Counted from the stretch's first letter, positions 33,491-46,340 are shown. The stretch is DNA of 64,000 nt from Ilex aquifolium (GCA_951799425.1 OX637394.1:39798142-39862141), one strand, 5' to 3'. The notes: a model not told the origin generated them from the letters alone. Program-made: numbers and translations.

Positions 33491-35816
33491 TGTGACGACC
33501 CAAAAATCGGGGGTCCTTAGTTAACCCGTTAATCATTCATCAACCCGCGGAATACCCGTGGATACCGTGTAACTCGATATCACGCCATTATGCCCCATTT
33601 ACCGGGATCCATAATTTAACAAAATTCGATCAGAGTCTCCTTTGTACGGGGAGCTCTACCCAAAACACAAATTGTACAATCATACAATCACATGACCCAT
33701 CTGAGATCCAATATACAATATTGACTACACCGGGTCCATTTATCCATGCTCATATAACAACATTTAATCACATAACCCATCTGAGGTCCAATATACATCA
33801 AACATAGTTAATACAAGTTTAAATTACAATTCTTTTACATACATTACATGCCCAAAAACTAACTTTGCAAATGTTTTACAAAAATGGATTAAAAGCCACA
33901 AGTCGATTTTCTTCAATATTTAGGCCCTGATTGAGAGCCTTCAACCTGCGTGAACCCCGCACCTGAAATATTTTCCCATGTAGGGTGAGTCATGCTCAAT
34001 AAGGTATCTCCTATAGAGGTTACTCCCCAACCTAAGTGCATATGAAATGTTCACATGCAACATTCAACAAGCCACAAAGCATTCCAATAAAGAATATGCA
34101 ATTCAATATTGGAAATCACCATGTCATGCCATGAAATGAGGTGAAACTCACTCATGCACTTCAACCCGAGCCCTCCCCAGCTCCCACAACACAATGTAAT
34201 GCCAATGTGTATAAATTCGCCATTTATGTTGCACATCAAATGACCATTATAAATCTCAAATCTTTCTTGGGGTGGGTATTCATGGACTTACACCAAGGGT
34301 CACCCAACCCACACGAATTCGTGGGCTTCCATCAAGGGTTCCGCGTACACCCACACACTTTATGGGCTGAACCAAGGAAGTGTGTATCCCAATCACCAGA
34401 TCTTGCACCCGAGGGAATTTTTTATCCCTTCTTGCTAACCCCGACCCTATTTTCAATGCAAACCATGTGACTCAGTCGAACTTCGGCCAAACTATCCCGA
34501 GCCCATGAATCATTCACCAATAATGGTGTTTGATAAAATATGTACACACACCCACACTCATGCCTTATGCCCATGAATGCGTTGCCTCCATGCAAATACA
34601 ATGTAATGTGTAATTGCAACACCAATGTCACATCCAATATGTACGAGTGTCATATGAACCATTTAACCACATATCTACGTATTTCATGTCAATTTATAAC
34701 AAAAACATACAATTATCATGATTCATCACAATGTCAATATATCAACAAACATATATCAACATATCTACAATAATGCTCAAACATGTTATCACATAATCTC
34801 ATGAAATTAACACACTTTATTTCATATAAGCATTTTATCAAACACCTTCAAGACATCAAATCATGTAATCACATAAAATGCTCAAATTCATCACATAACT
34901 CAAAAAAAATCAGATTAAGTGATTTTCACTTACCAAATTATCAAAACTTCCAAAAAATCACAAACTAGCAATTTCTAATTACTAATACATACTAGAATTG
35001 AATCCACTCATTTCCATTAAATCAACTACCATTGGCAAGTGTTAAAATACACACAACAGCCCACCCATGCCATATATTCATCCTAGGTTGGAAATAAACC
35101 TAGTTACGATAAAAATTCTACCTCTTGAAGTGTAAAATTAACGTAGAAAGCTTCAAGGATTCAATCCAAGCTCAAACTCAAGCTTCCCCCAAAATCTCGT
35201 TTTTGAATCTTCGGTGAAATCCTTCATTTTTTGTATGGTTGCGTAGCCCTCGTCGAGTAGATCAACTTTAATACTTGGCCCGAAGAATTCCGACCGGCGA
35301 AACTCTGTAAATCTGAGAGAGAAGATTAGAATTCTCTTTTTTTCCTCTTTTTTTCTTCCAAGGTTAAACCCAGCAAAAAACTAGCAAAGAGTTTTCTAAA
35401 AAATAAGATTTTAGTCCCTATTTATACACTTTAACGCTTGGTCCACGTCGCTCCACACGCCCTCCCTTTCCCGGGTCCATTTTCGTCCCGAAACTATTAA
35501 ATTCCGCATCGGTTCAAATTCAAATATTTTTATTTCAACTTGATTTAAATTATTTTTCAAAATTTAAAATTTTATTAAAAAATTCATTTTTTGGTTCACC
35601 CGAGACCCGATCGTCTCGTAAAACGTAAAAAATCTGACTATCTCGAAATTCGACAAGATTTGTCTGGATAACTAGATTTCGCAAGACGAATCCAACGGTG
35701 ATGTCCGTTTCGTCATCCGAGCTCTAGAAAAATAAGGGTAATCAACCCACACCATAGTGACAATTTATGGTCTTGCCATTTCTCATAAAAAAATTCAAAT
35801 TTACTCAGGTTTTACA
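33491..35816 (-). mobile_element. 3' LTR of a gypsy (chromovirus) element, minus
   Basis: On the minus strand it starts TGTAAAACCTGAG (35816) and ends GGGTCGTCACA (33491). It is preceded by a polypurine tract TTAAGGGGGGAAGAA (35831-35817), so this is the 3' LTR of the pol remnant next door. It shares ends and internal blocks with 57539-59935 and 30786-31372 but is clearly diverged. It inserts directly before the viral protease ATG. Confidence 0.83.
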
Positions 35817-36531
35817 TTCTTCCCCCCTTAAAATAATTTCGTCCCCGAAATTCACACACACACATGCACATACAACCACATGCATATGCAACAGTCATAT
35901 AATACTAAATAACTATAAGAATGTACCTCCATCCTTGAATAAGAAAGGATAATCAGTACGTATAATGTCCTCACGCTCCCATGTCACCTTCTCCACTCCT
36001 CGGTGCTGCCACAACACATTCACTAGCCTCACGATTTTGCCTTGCAAAACCTACTCCCGGCTATCCATGATATGCATCGGTCCCTCATCGAAAGTCTCAT
36101 CCGCATCAATAATCAACTCACCCCAATCCACCATATGTGTTGGATCTGGAGTGTATTTCCGGAGCATAGAGACATGGAACACCGCGTGCACACCCGATAA
36201 ATTTGGCAGTAAAGCCAACTGGTAAGCAACTGTACCAACCCTCTCGAGTACCTCGAAGGGCCCGATATACCTCGACGACAGCTTTCCCCGCTTGCCGAAC
36301 CTGACCACTCCTATTTTAGGCATCACCTTCAAGAAGACATGATCTCCCACCTCAAACTCCAGAGGTCGCCGCCGTCTGTCGGCATAGCTTTTCTGCCAGC
36401 TCTGAGCCATGAGAAGACGTTGTCGTATCATGTCCACCTTCTCCGAGGTGTCTCTAACCAAATCCGGACCCGTAGAGGGTCTCTCTCCAACCTCCGTCCA
36501 ACAAATCGGAGAACGGCAAGACCTCCGTCCA
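35817..36531 (-). pseudogene. Ty3/gypsy chromovirus pol C-terminal remnant
   Basis: A minus-strand frame from about 36530 to 36051 carries the integrase C-terminal tail: CWTEVGERP, KSYADRRRRPLEFEVGD, then GKLSSRYIGPFEVLERVG and VFHVSMLRKY. Downstream, VLWQHRGVEKVTWE at about 36022-35980 is a chromodomain-type end, which places it among chromoviruses such as Tekay. Everything upstream (gag, protease, RT, RNase H, most of integrase) is missing. The break at about 36531 joins viral sequence. Confidence 0.82.
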
Positions 36532-38050
36532 ATAATTCTTGAGTTGTTCTTGACTCATGGTTTTAAAATACCAATCTTTAAATTCTTTATATTTAGGAAG
36601 ATTAAATTCTGCATTTATTTCTATTTTATTAACAACAAATTCTTTTTGGTATAGATCTATAAAAATTATAGTTGAAATTCGATTTCGGATGAAGTTTGAT
36701 CAATATAATCTCCTTCTAGAGAAGATTCATTAAAAATTTCTTTATCTTTTCTATAGATTCCATGTGAAAATTGATTACGAGAGATTTTTATACCTCCAAT
36801 TATGAGTTCTTTATTTCTCCTTCGATTTGAGACTGAAGAAGTAGATCTTCTAATAGGAGTATAGTGAACTGATGAAGTTTCTGATTTATCAAAAATCTAA
36901 AAGAATTTCTAGAATTTGTTCTAGCAAATTTTATCATAACATCATCCTGAGATGATTGAGCAATTTGAGTTATGTCTTCATTTATTTCTGGTTTCTTAGG
37001 AACCACAGATTCCAATTGCCAGATTTCTTAAAACTGGATTTCTGACCATTTAATAGTCTTAGGGATTTCAATTTTATTCTTAATCGTATTGGTTTCAATT
37101 AAAGTTTTTTGACCTTTAATATTATGAAGTTTAGCTTCAGGACATAGAGTATTCATAACTTTATAATATACTCTATAAGTGAAAACAATTATATATGTTT
37201 CATCTTTATAATTGTAACCAAAATTTTTAATATTACCTGTTAAAACATCTAAAATATTTTTATCAGTTAAAGATATAGATAAATATGGAAAGCAGTTAAA
37301 ATAAACTGGACCAGTACTTAAACCTGACTGCATAATACCCATTTAAGATTGATCAAAATCAAGACATCTAGCATCTCTTAATGCTAACATAAAATAGACA
37401 TTTAATCCTTTCAGAGTTAATAGTTTTAAAGCAACTTGGACTAATCCAATATGCAAAAATTTATAATTTTCTTGAGTCTTTAAGACTTCTCTTTCAGTTA
37501 TCAGTTGTAAAATATCTCCATTTTGATCAAAAGGAATAGTCATTTTAATCGTTTTAATTGTTAAACTCGACTGAAAATCAAAAGTGTCAATATTATAGAT
37601 TTTCTTAGTAGGGTACTGGGGTATATCCCAGTTCTGCAAGTTATTTTCAATATTAGAGAATTCTATCTCTTCCATATTTTTAACTAATCATTTTTATGAT
37701 TATTCTTAAATTTAAATAGATTTAAAGCCATGTAGGTATCTCAAGGATTGTTTTGTTGACTTATATGTTTCACTATTACCTTCTTCTAGTTGTTACTGTA
37801 ATTCGTCTTTTAATTTTACTACAGTACTGTTACCGTGACTATTGTTATTTTAATTCTGTTCTAATGACATTTTCAACAGCCTATTCTTGCTGTCAACGAT
37901 TTATTGGGAACCAAAGACGGCCTAAATACTCATCAAACAACGGCCTAAAATCCCACATGCGACTTCAGTGCAGACCCATAAGAAGCGCAAAGAATATTAG
38001 TAAAACAAAATTAATCTAACAATTTCATAGTAACAGTAGTTTAACAGAAT
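36532..38050 (-). pseudogene. endogenous caulimovirid, minus copy: leader, movement protein, coat-protein start
   Basis: ORF1 would start at the ATG complementary to 37731-37729. It hits a TAG after 15 codons, and a 1-bp deletion follows relative to the other copy. The movement-protein region lies at 37675-37028, with LALRDARCLDF at about 37390-37358 as the clearest shared block, and continues to a Ser/Arg-rich linker at 37000-36800. It stops at about 36532, where a gypsy fragment has replaced the next ~0.8 kb of virus. The ~320 bp upstream (37732-38050) also matches 56405-56723 inverted, so it is probably viral leader. The outer edge abuts a TA repeat at 38049-38062. Confidence 0.82.
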
Positions 38051-38062
38051 ATATATATATTT

Positions 38063-38430
38063 ATCAAGTTTGGACGAATTTGGGAAGATGGGTTCAAGAA
38101 AAATAATTTGATATATCACTTAATTTTATATTTGATATAATTTATCCTATTATTTTATAATATTTTTTTTACTATTAATAATTACAAATCAATCAAACTA
38201 AATACTATAATTATAGATTAATTTGAGTATGGGTATGGTACCAAGTCATATCTTTTTATTGTGTTTGGGCGTCCGTAGTCGGGCCAGGATGACCTAATCC
38301 ATCCCCGATTCGGATACACTTGAGATCCAACTTCACCCCCATTAGCCCGTTTTCTCTTCCAAAGCAACACAGTTCCAGCTGTTTCGCAGCGCCAAATCCA
38401 GAGAGAGAGAGAGAGAGACTATTGGGATCA
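38063..38430 (+). promoter_or_regulatory. upstream region and 5' leader of IMP1-like gene
   Basis: AT-rich spacer becomes GC-richer from about 38265. A GA repeat at 38401-38419 lies just before the start codon. No convincing TATA box is seen. Confidence 0.35.
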
Positions 38431-38554
38431 ATGAGCCGTTGGAAGAGCTTCGCAAAAGAAGCATTGGGTCCAGCAAAGGTTGTGGCAAAGTTCCTCTGCT
38501 TGCTCCATTTCACCGACACCTACGTTTGTTCCCCCACCATCGTATGTTAAATTC

Positions 38555-38649
<95 letters not shown>

Positions 38650-39369
38650 CGCGTGTATGGAGGAATGTAAAACAATCTGGTGGTTTTAGGTGTATGGTCC
38701 GAGTATGCTACCTACGTTGAACCTGACCGGCGATGTGATATTGACGGAGCGGATATCGACCCGGCTGGGTAAGGTGGGCCCAGGAGACGTTGTTTTAGTT
38801 CGTTCACCTGAAAACCCTAGAAGGACAATAACGAAGCGCATTTTGGGCATGGAAGGAGATAAGGTCACTTTCTTAGTGGACCCCAGAAAAAGTGATAAAT
38901 GTCACACTGTGGAGGTATATATACCACACAAAACACAAACATGTTATGTTTCATTTCAATTCTCATGTCTTAGCTCCAATTTATGTTTCATTTCTTGCTG
39001 CAGTGCATGATTTTTCACTCTTAAAATTGTTAGACTGATTAAAACACTAGTTTTTTTTCTTAACTATATAAGTATAACTTATGATGGGTCATAAAGTGTT
39101 TTTAGTTTGTGCAGTAGATGCTTGTCTCTAGACCTTGAAGCTCCTTGATTATTGCACTTCATAAATTGGTAGAAAGAATCAACAGTAGATTGCCTGAAGA
39201 GTCCATAAATTTTTACTTAAATTGTTCAAATCAATTGGCTGGATTAAATGGGTTCATTTCTGATTCGCCCCAAAATTTGATATTCACAGCTTTGGCCTCT
39301 TACAAAAATGCATATTAAGCAGCATAAACTTCTTGGATATTTAAAAGGAAAAATTGGAATAAACCATCC

Positions 39370-39400
<31 letters not shown>

Positions 39401-40887
39401 AAGTGTCTTTTCATATCCTTTCGATAATATTATAAGTTTATTCTTCTAGGTAATACAGGCTGAACATGGATTGAGTGCTTTTTTTGGGGTATATACCACA
39501 TACCGCATCACAAGGTTTCATCTTTTATTGTTGAAAATTTTCCAATGTTAATAAAATAGCCAGCTAAGGAAGCGTCTTCTCCTTGAATTTGTTAGGGTTA
39601 CTGGAAATAGTATGCCGTGAATTTACTCTATAACTACTCAGATGCCCTTTTCTTTTAAGCGCGGTCAATGGTTGGATCTGCTTACAAAATCATATTATCA
39701 TAATTTGTAATACTTATTTCAGAAGTTTGTCAGGCTCAACTATAAGCAAGCTAATCCAAAAAGAACTTAGTTTCTATTTCCCAAAATTTTTATTGGACAT
39801 GCCAGAGGCTGTTCCTGAAACATGGTAAGATATTTTTTCTTATTTTGAAAATCTGAATTTATATATACCATTTGTTAGAACTTAGAACCCTTATGCTATT
39901 GGAATTATTGCTCCAATCTAATTTTTCAGGTTTTTCAAATCCCACCTTGTCAGGCATGCTTTTTTATGTGCTAGTCTTTTTTTCTTATTTTGATTCTTTT
40001 GGGAATAAATGGATAGGTGCCAAAGGGGCATGTTTGGATTCAGGGGGATAACATCTATTTATCTAAGGATTCACGACAATATGGGCCCATTCCTTATGGC
40101 CTAATTCTGGGCAAAGTGTGCTGCAGGGTAAGCATCTCTTCTTACTATCATAAATTGAATTTGTGGCCTGGATTTATCTACGAAAGTTGAGTCCATTGTT
40201 ACGAGAAATGAAACGTACAAATGTCACCCATTCAGTTTTTTACACTTGGTGGAACTCATAGGAGAAATTAATTTTAAGCCGAGGTGGTTCAATTTATGAA
40301 GTCTTATGCGAAATAGTTTCAATTCATTCCTGATTACCTACCTTAGATGTACTATTAAAATATGGATTAAATTTTGAATTCTTATAGCTAGAGATTCGTT
40401 CTGCAATTGAGATTGGAGCTTCATATATGTAATAGAAAAATTTGTCATACTAAATGGGGACGGAGAAAGAGGAGGGTGGTGGAGGAAGGCCCCTTCCTGT
40501 GATATGATTACACTTGACCTTCCTCATCCTAAAAAGTTCCTGCATCCAACTTCCACTGTTTTCAACTGATTACACACCCTTGTATCATAGCATTTTTTTC
40601 CATGCAGTCACTGCAGCTCCCATTTTCACCCTGTCATCCATACTTTGTATGTTTTATGTTTAATGTAATCATATTTTGATCTTTTATTTTTCTCAACAAA
40701 TACCACAAATTTTTTATTTCCGGTAATTTAAACACCTTATCTTGATATCAGAACAGTTTTTAGTTTTGGTACATTTTCTCCATTTCCTGTGCTTCTCATG
40801 GGCTTAATTTGCAATATCTGCTTTTTCTGATTGTTGTTTTGCTCTCAGGTATGGCCACCTGATGGCATTGGATCATTGAGACAGTGA
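38431..40887 (+). CDS. IMP1: mitochondrial inner membrane protease subunit 1-like
   Basis: Type I signal peptidase family (S26) protein, catalytic subunit of the inner membrane peptidase that trims presequences of proteins sorted to the intermembrane space. Four exons join in frame: 38431-38541, 38690-38914, 40017-40127 and 40849-40887, giving 161 residues, near the usual plant length. Every exon is a multiple of 3. The order is a hydrophobic N-terminal segment ([11 protein letters not shown], 17-27), the Ser motif YGPSMLPT with Ser42 as nucleophile, GDVVLVRSP, the Lys motif [10 protein letters not shown] with Lys86 as general base, and GHVWIQGDN in exon 3. The C-terminus is [12 protein letters not shown]. 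The Ser-Lys spacing of 44 is the same as in yeast Imp1. The gene appears intact. Intron 1 carries a CT/AT microsatellite; no neighbour shares its pathway. Confidence 0.93.
38569..38644. repeat. (CT)n(AT)n microsatellite in IMP1-like intron 1
   Basis: About 30 bp of CT is followed by about 46 bp of AT, ending 45 bp before exon 2. It lies entirely within the 148-bp intron and is probably length-variable. Confidence 0.95.
39368..39402. repeat. poly-C/poly-A run
   Basis: A run of about 23 C is followed by 12 A in intron 2 of the IMP1-like gene. Homopolymer length may not be exact. Confidence 0.8.
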
Positions 40888-43053
40888 GCATGATAACAAT
40901 TGTATTCGAAGGTACATAGTTAGCACTTAATTTTTGCTTAAATCATGATCTGTGCCATGTCTCCTCCTTTAACATATTGTGTTTTATATACTTATTGGCA
41001 AATGTGAAAGCATTTTTTTAACTTGAATCATCTTGATGGTAATTGCTGATTGCTATTCTGTGATAGCATTTTTTCTACTTTCTATAACTTTAGAGCATAA
41101 GAATTTGTTTACTCGAGATGGAAGATATAGAAGCTTCATAGAGAAAAGCCATCTTGCAGCGACAAGTACTGTCTCTCAATTGTGGAGGATCCACTCTATT
41201 ATGTTAAAACAGCATAATCTCTATTAAAGCTACTAACATAAGTGTAAGGGGAAAAATCCGTACCTGTCAAGGAGTGATCGAATAGGTCGGAGGTAAGGGT
41301 GTCAATCATGTCGTGTTCGTGTGTCCCGCATGTCATGTTATTCGTGTCGTGTCATTGTTATTCGTGTCGTGTCGTGTTCATGTTAAGACCCACGAAAAAA
41401 AAATCTATTTAGTGTGTTTTGAATATTAAACATTAGTGTAGACTATTTATTATACGTATTTAATAATCGTGTCAATTTTATAATCGTTCGTATCGGGTTA
41501 GGGTTGACACCCCTAGTCGGAGGCACTCCGATATTTAAGTTAGTAAAAGTCTGAGAATAAGTCGGGTATTTACCGGGAAAAACCTGGATCCTTCAGCATT
41601 ATCGATATTCATAGGGAGCCTGTCGTGATCATATAGGACTTAAGAGTTTCAATTGGAGTTAGTTGGCATACTATGACTCTTGTTCAAATTGTTCTTCTTA
41701 GTATCGTAGCCTTCCCAGGCTTCTTGGTATACTATGCCCCTGGATTTACTTCGGGTTTTATCTTGATTCCCCGCTTTCATCGAAACTAAACTGGAGTGAC
41801 AATGAAACCGAAGTACAAAAGGGATAACTCCATTCTTTTAAATTTCACTCTACTTATGAAAACTTTGTAGATATGCTTTCTATACACCACATGGCTTGTG
41901 CTTCATGCTCCTAGGGACACGCTTTTGGTGAAGATTATGTTTGCCTAACACCTCGAGTAACACATTCTTTAGGATAGTGCATGAAAAGGAAGTTTCTTGT
42001 TAACATTTTTGGAAATAGTCAAGAGTAGATGAAGCGGCTATGTAAATTAGAAAGGGTATTAGTGAAATTTCAAAAAAAAAATCAAGCGTTGTGTGTGAAG
42101 ATATGTACAATGGGCGTGGGTGAAATTTTCTTAAATTTAATTATGCAGATTGGAGCGAATTCTTGGATTGGATTCTAATTTTTAACGAAGTCGAATGTAG
42201 ATTGTAAACGTGAATTTTGTTGAATATTCAGATAGACTTCGGTTAAGAGTTTTTAAAGTGGGTCGTATTATAATCTGATTTGTTCACAAACTATGTGCCG
42301 AGAAAAATGGTCACTTAAATGACATTTTGGTAATTTATAGTTAAAGGACAAAGAAGAATAGAGTGCAATTAGGACTTTGAGGAAATAAATAATGAAAAAT
42401 GGGAATTCATTGTCCGAAAATATGTTTGGACTTTTGTTTTTTTATGACCAAAATTAGGATTCAACTGTAATTTTTCTTTTGTTTTTTTGCAGGATGATTA
42501 TTCCATTCCATGTATATTCACTCTTGATCTGATATTTAGGAGGAGTTTTTATCACCAAAGCTACATCATTGACAACTTCATCAAAGTTGCATGTTTAGTC
42601 ATAATCTCGACATCTACACTGTTGTTTATAGCTGAATCAAAGAGTAGAATGTTGTAATCCCGACAACGACTCCATTTTGTAGCCCAAGTTGGACACTTGA
42701 CATCGTCATATTTTAGTGTAACAACGTGAGACGGTATTAGAGATCTGATAGGATTTTCAAAGATCCATCAATATTTGCAAAGCCCGATATATTTTTATCT
42801 TATATATTTTTTACTCTATAAATAGAGATGAGGTTCATGTAAATAACAAATCGTAAATAATACATGAGATGTAGCCCTTTGATACGTTTGGTTTGTGAAT
42901 GTAGGTACGATGTGTTAAATCACGTATATCTTTGTGCTTTGTATTTTTGTCATTTTTCTATGTTTTAATCTCTCCCATATTCTAAAATTATTCACTTGTG
43001 TGTATCTAATGTTTTTCCTTCTGAAAAGTTTTGGTTAGAATAAATATATTTAT
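40888..43053. other. IMP1-like 3' flank and spacer
   Basis: A donor-like GAAG|GTACAT just after the stop and a later TTTTTTTGCAG at about 42491 allow a spliced 3' untranslated region, which I cannot confirm. Apart from a hAT MITE at 41294 no element is bounded. A TATAAATAGAG at about 42822 looks like a TATA box but has no gene after it. Confidence 0.35.
41294..41515. mobile_element. hAT MITE (222 bp)
   Basis: The ends TAAGGGTGTCAA and TAGGGGTGTCAA (opposite strand) are flanked by an exact 8-bp duplication GTCGGAGG (41286-41293 and 41516-41523). The interior is rich in TCGTGT repeats. Confidence 0.9.
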
Positions 43054-44067
43054 GCTCCCGTTTGGTAGGAATGGTGGAAAGTAGGAGGGATGAAAAGTAG
43101 GAGGAATATACTTTCTATCTTTCAAGGAAGGAAAGTAGGAATGATATATTTTTCTTCTTTTGTGTTTGGTAGGATAGATGGAAAATAAAAATGATTATTA
43201 TTATTTTTTTTTTGTGCTGGTTAAGATTAGGGGTGACAATTGAGTCGTGTCGTGTCAGGTTCGTGTCGAGTCATTGCGGGTTTGTGTCGAACATTAGTCA
43301 AATTTAACTCAACTCATTTAACTAATTGTGTCGTGTCGAGTTGATATGTTTATTTTCGTGTCGTGTTCGTATTCGTGTTGACTCACATAAACTTTGAGTA
43401 CAAAATTTAACGCTAATATTTTATTTTTACTTAATTGAATTTATTTTAAACATTTTAGTTTTGTGTTACCATACAATCCAGAAAATAGAGAAAGTGTTTA
43501 TTTTTACATAAACGGGTTGATGATGTCAATTTTGAATTTGACGGATTGAACTGGATAGAGTCGTTTATATTTCTTGTTTGCTTGTCAGGTCATTTTCAAG
43601 TTCGTGTCGAGTTATAATCCAGTTCGTGTTATAAAATTTGTGTCGAGTCGTATTATCGTGTTGAGTCGAAAATTTTCACCCCTAACTAAGATGGAAAAAA
43701 TATATTTTTTAAAATTTTTAATTTAATTTTAATTTTTTAATTTTTAATTTTTTAATTTTTTTTTAAAATATATAAATACATTTTTTATCATTGTATTTTT
43801 ATATGAAATTAATGTATACATAATATGTGTATATATAAAAAGATATATAGACAAATAAAATACATCTCAACACAAATAATTAACTTTTCATCAACTTTCT
43901 TTCCGATGGAGGGATTGATTTTGGTGAGTTGGAAAAAAAGTTAATTCATCCACCTGTCCATCCTTTCGATATTCGTTCATTACTAAACATAATGTTTTAT
44001 TTATCCCTCCAACTTTCCATCCTTTTAATTTTCTATCTTTTCATTTTTTCATTATACCAAACAGAGC
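43054..44067. mobile_element. MITE interrupted by a hAT element
   Basis: The left end GCTCCCGTTTGGTAGG and the right end GCTCTGTTTGGTATAATG (opposite strand) are inverted repeats, and the inner parts match further (GGAAAGTAGGAGGGAT against GGAAAGTTGGAGGGAT). The host element is split by 43228-43684. A target duplication could not be fixed. Confidence 0.7.
43228..43684. mobile_element. nested hAT element (457 bp)
   Basis: The ends TAGGGGTGACAATTGA and TAGGGGTGAAAATTTTC (opposite strand) are inverted repeats. Flanks GTTAAGAT and ACTAAGAT match at 6 of 8 positions. The interior is rich in TCGTGTCGAGT. No transposase is present. Confidence 0.75.
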
Positions 44068-44574
44068 ATTAATAAAAAGAAAGGCAATAGAGTGAAAGAT
44101 GTAGCTTATTTTAGACAGAAGTAAACAAATATTCATAGAGCAATGCAAGTGTTCAAAGTGTACACCCCGTTTGTTAGTTATTTTTTTAAAACTACTTGTG
44201 ATTTTTTTTCTTAGAAGCAAAAATAAGTTTGACAATCCATTGAAAAACTAGTACATACACGCTATTACGCTTGTACGTCCATACATATACTATTAAAGAT
44301 GTAGTTAAGTTTAAATCTAGATTCTATCATCTGGGTAAAAAATCACTAACTATATCAAAATAAGAAGCACGAAATTAATTGAAAGGTTGAAATATAGATA
44401 TCATTCCATTGGTTCATTTCTTTCTTAGATGGTGCCTTTCGGGCTTAACTAATAACTGTGGTTTACGGAATTTACTCTCACATAGATAAAGTCGAAAAGT
44501 CTTTTTTAAATATTCAATTCCCTTTAGACATTCATAACTAACACTATATCCGCCTATTACATGTTATATAGACA
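44068..44574. other. spacer
   Basis: AT-rich sequence; no gene or bounded element recognised. Confidence 0.35.
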
Positions 44575-45824
44575 CTAGTTATTCCCCGTGCCTGATGGCA
44601 CGGAAAAATAAAAATAAAAAGTCAATAATAAACATATTTGTATTCACACTCAAAATCAAATCACAAACATAGAGGAGATAAATGAATTTAAGCACCGATT
44701 GTAGTAGGGGTAAGCGGTGGTAGTGGTGGTGGGCGGTAGTGATGATGGTGAGAGACAGTGATGGTTGGGTGGGTGGCGATGACCGTGACGGTGGTGATTT
44801 TTGGGTGATGATAGTGGTAGTGGCAGTCCTGAGTGGTGGTGGTAGTGGTGGTGGGTGTGGGTGGTGGTGGACGATGGTGATGATAGTTGACAATGGTGGT
44901 GGTGGGACAACGACAGTGGTGATGAGCGGTGACGATGGTGGTAGTGGGTGGCTATAGTGGTGGACGATGATGAGTGGTGGTGGTAGGTGTGGTGGGGGGT
45001 GGGTGACAGTAGCTGGTGGTGATGGTGAGCGACGATGGGTGGTGGTGAGTTGTGGTAGAAGTTGACGGTGGGCAACAATGATGGTAGTTGGTGCTGACGG
45101 TGGGTGTGAGATAATAGTGGTAATAGTAATAAATATAAAAATAAGATGACGATGGTGATGGTGATGGTGATGGTGATGGTTATGGGTGGTGGTAACAATC
45201 GGTGGTGGGTGACGATGGCAAGGGGTGAGGTGGGACAGTGGCGATGGTTGTGGCCATGGAGGGTGGTGGCGGCGGCAGTGGTAATGGTGGGATGACAATG
45301 GAGCTAGGGTGTGGCAACGGTGGTGGTGGTGAGAGTGGGGGGAGTGGTGGGGGTGTGGGTGGTGGTAGTGGGGATGGTGGTGGCGGGGGGTAGTGGAGGT
45401 GGTGGGGCGGTGGTAGTACTAGTGATGTTGGTGGACAATGATGGTGGTAGTGGTGGTGGGTGTGGTAGGGTGGTGATAGTGTTGGTGGCGGCGACGGTGG
45501 TAGTGGGGCGATGGGGGTGGTGGGGTTGGGGGGGGTGGTGGTGGTGGTGATGGTAGTGGTGGTGGTGGTAGAGGTTATAGTGGGGTGGTTACAAACATTA
45601 TTTTTTTTTAAAAAGTACTTATGAGAAATAAGTCTTAAAATAAGTTTTAAAAATTTATTCCAAACACACCTTCATGACCCTATTTTTCCTATTAAACTTG
45701 AGGTGTTAATATTAGTAGTCGGATTAACTTTAAAGTAAAATTTAAAGAGATCTCAACCGTGAATAGTAAAAGTCATTTTGTTTATCTTTTAATATTTGAA
45801 TTGTATTTTACTTTATTATATAGA
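44575..45824 (-). mobile_element. non-autonomous Helitron, copy B, with GGTGGT-rich minisatellite
   Basis: On the minus strand it starts A|TCTATATAATAAAG (45824) and ends GGAATAACTAG|T (44575). A perfect 7-bp stem hairpin, CCGTGCC-ATCA-GGCACGG (44586-44603), sits just before the terminus. TC start, hairpin, CTAG end and insertion between A and T are the Helitron criteria. The interior (about 44700-45580) is a degenerate GGTGGT/GATGGT repeat. Long His/Pro- or Gly/Val-rich frames across it are repeat artefacts. No Rep/helicase gene is present. Confidence 0.87.
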
Positions 45825-46340
45825 TTAATATATAACGTATGCATAAGGTTTATTTTAGTCTTCGTAATTGTGCTTAACCATTACAAATTTAAATTGTATT
45901 ATTTTGATTATTAGTTTTAATTCAACAACTTACAAATATTTTTTTTTAAACGGCTAACCATGATTTTATATGAAGTACTAATTACTAAAGCTATACCATC
46001 AATTCTTGAACTTAAGGGTGTTTATTCTAACTTGCCAATACAAATTCAACACGACATAATTCTAAAATTGATACGATTATTAAATACACATAATAAATTG
46101 TCTAAATTAATGTATGACACTTAGAACATATTAAATAATTTTTTTATTGATACGAAATTGATAATTAAAATACTAAATTGAGATAATTAAAAATTTAAAC
46201 TCAATTTTTAAAACAAGAGACAAAATTTAAGGATTAATTGTGATATTTATTCAATATTAGTTGAAATTAGTATTTTCTTTTGGGGCCTGGTACATTAGAC
46301 CGTTAAGCTAGAAAAGGGTAATTTCGAAATTTCACCCTTC
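45825..46340. other. AT-rich spacer
   Basis: Nothing recognisable apart from A/T-rich low-complexity stretches. Confidence 0.35.

Noticed and set aside
44579-45550. Long His/Pro-rich and Gly/Val-rich open frames (up to 239 codons)
   Set aside because: They arise from the GGTGGT/CCACCA minisatellite inside a Helitron. Several frames on both strands are open at once, and no domain is present.
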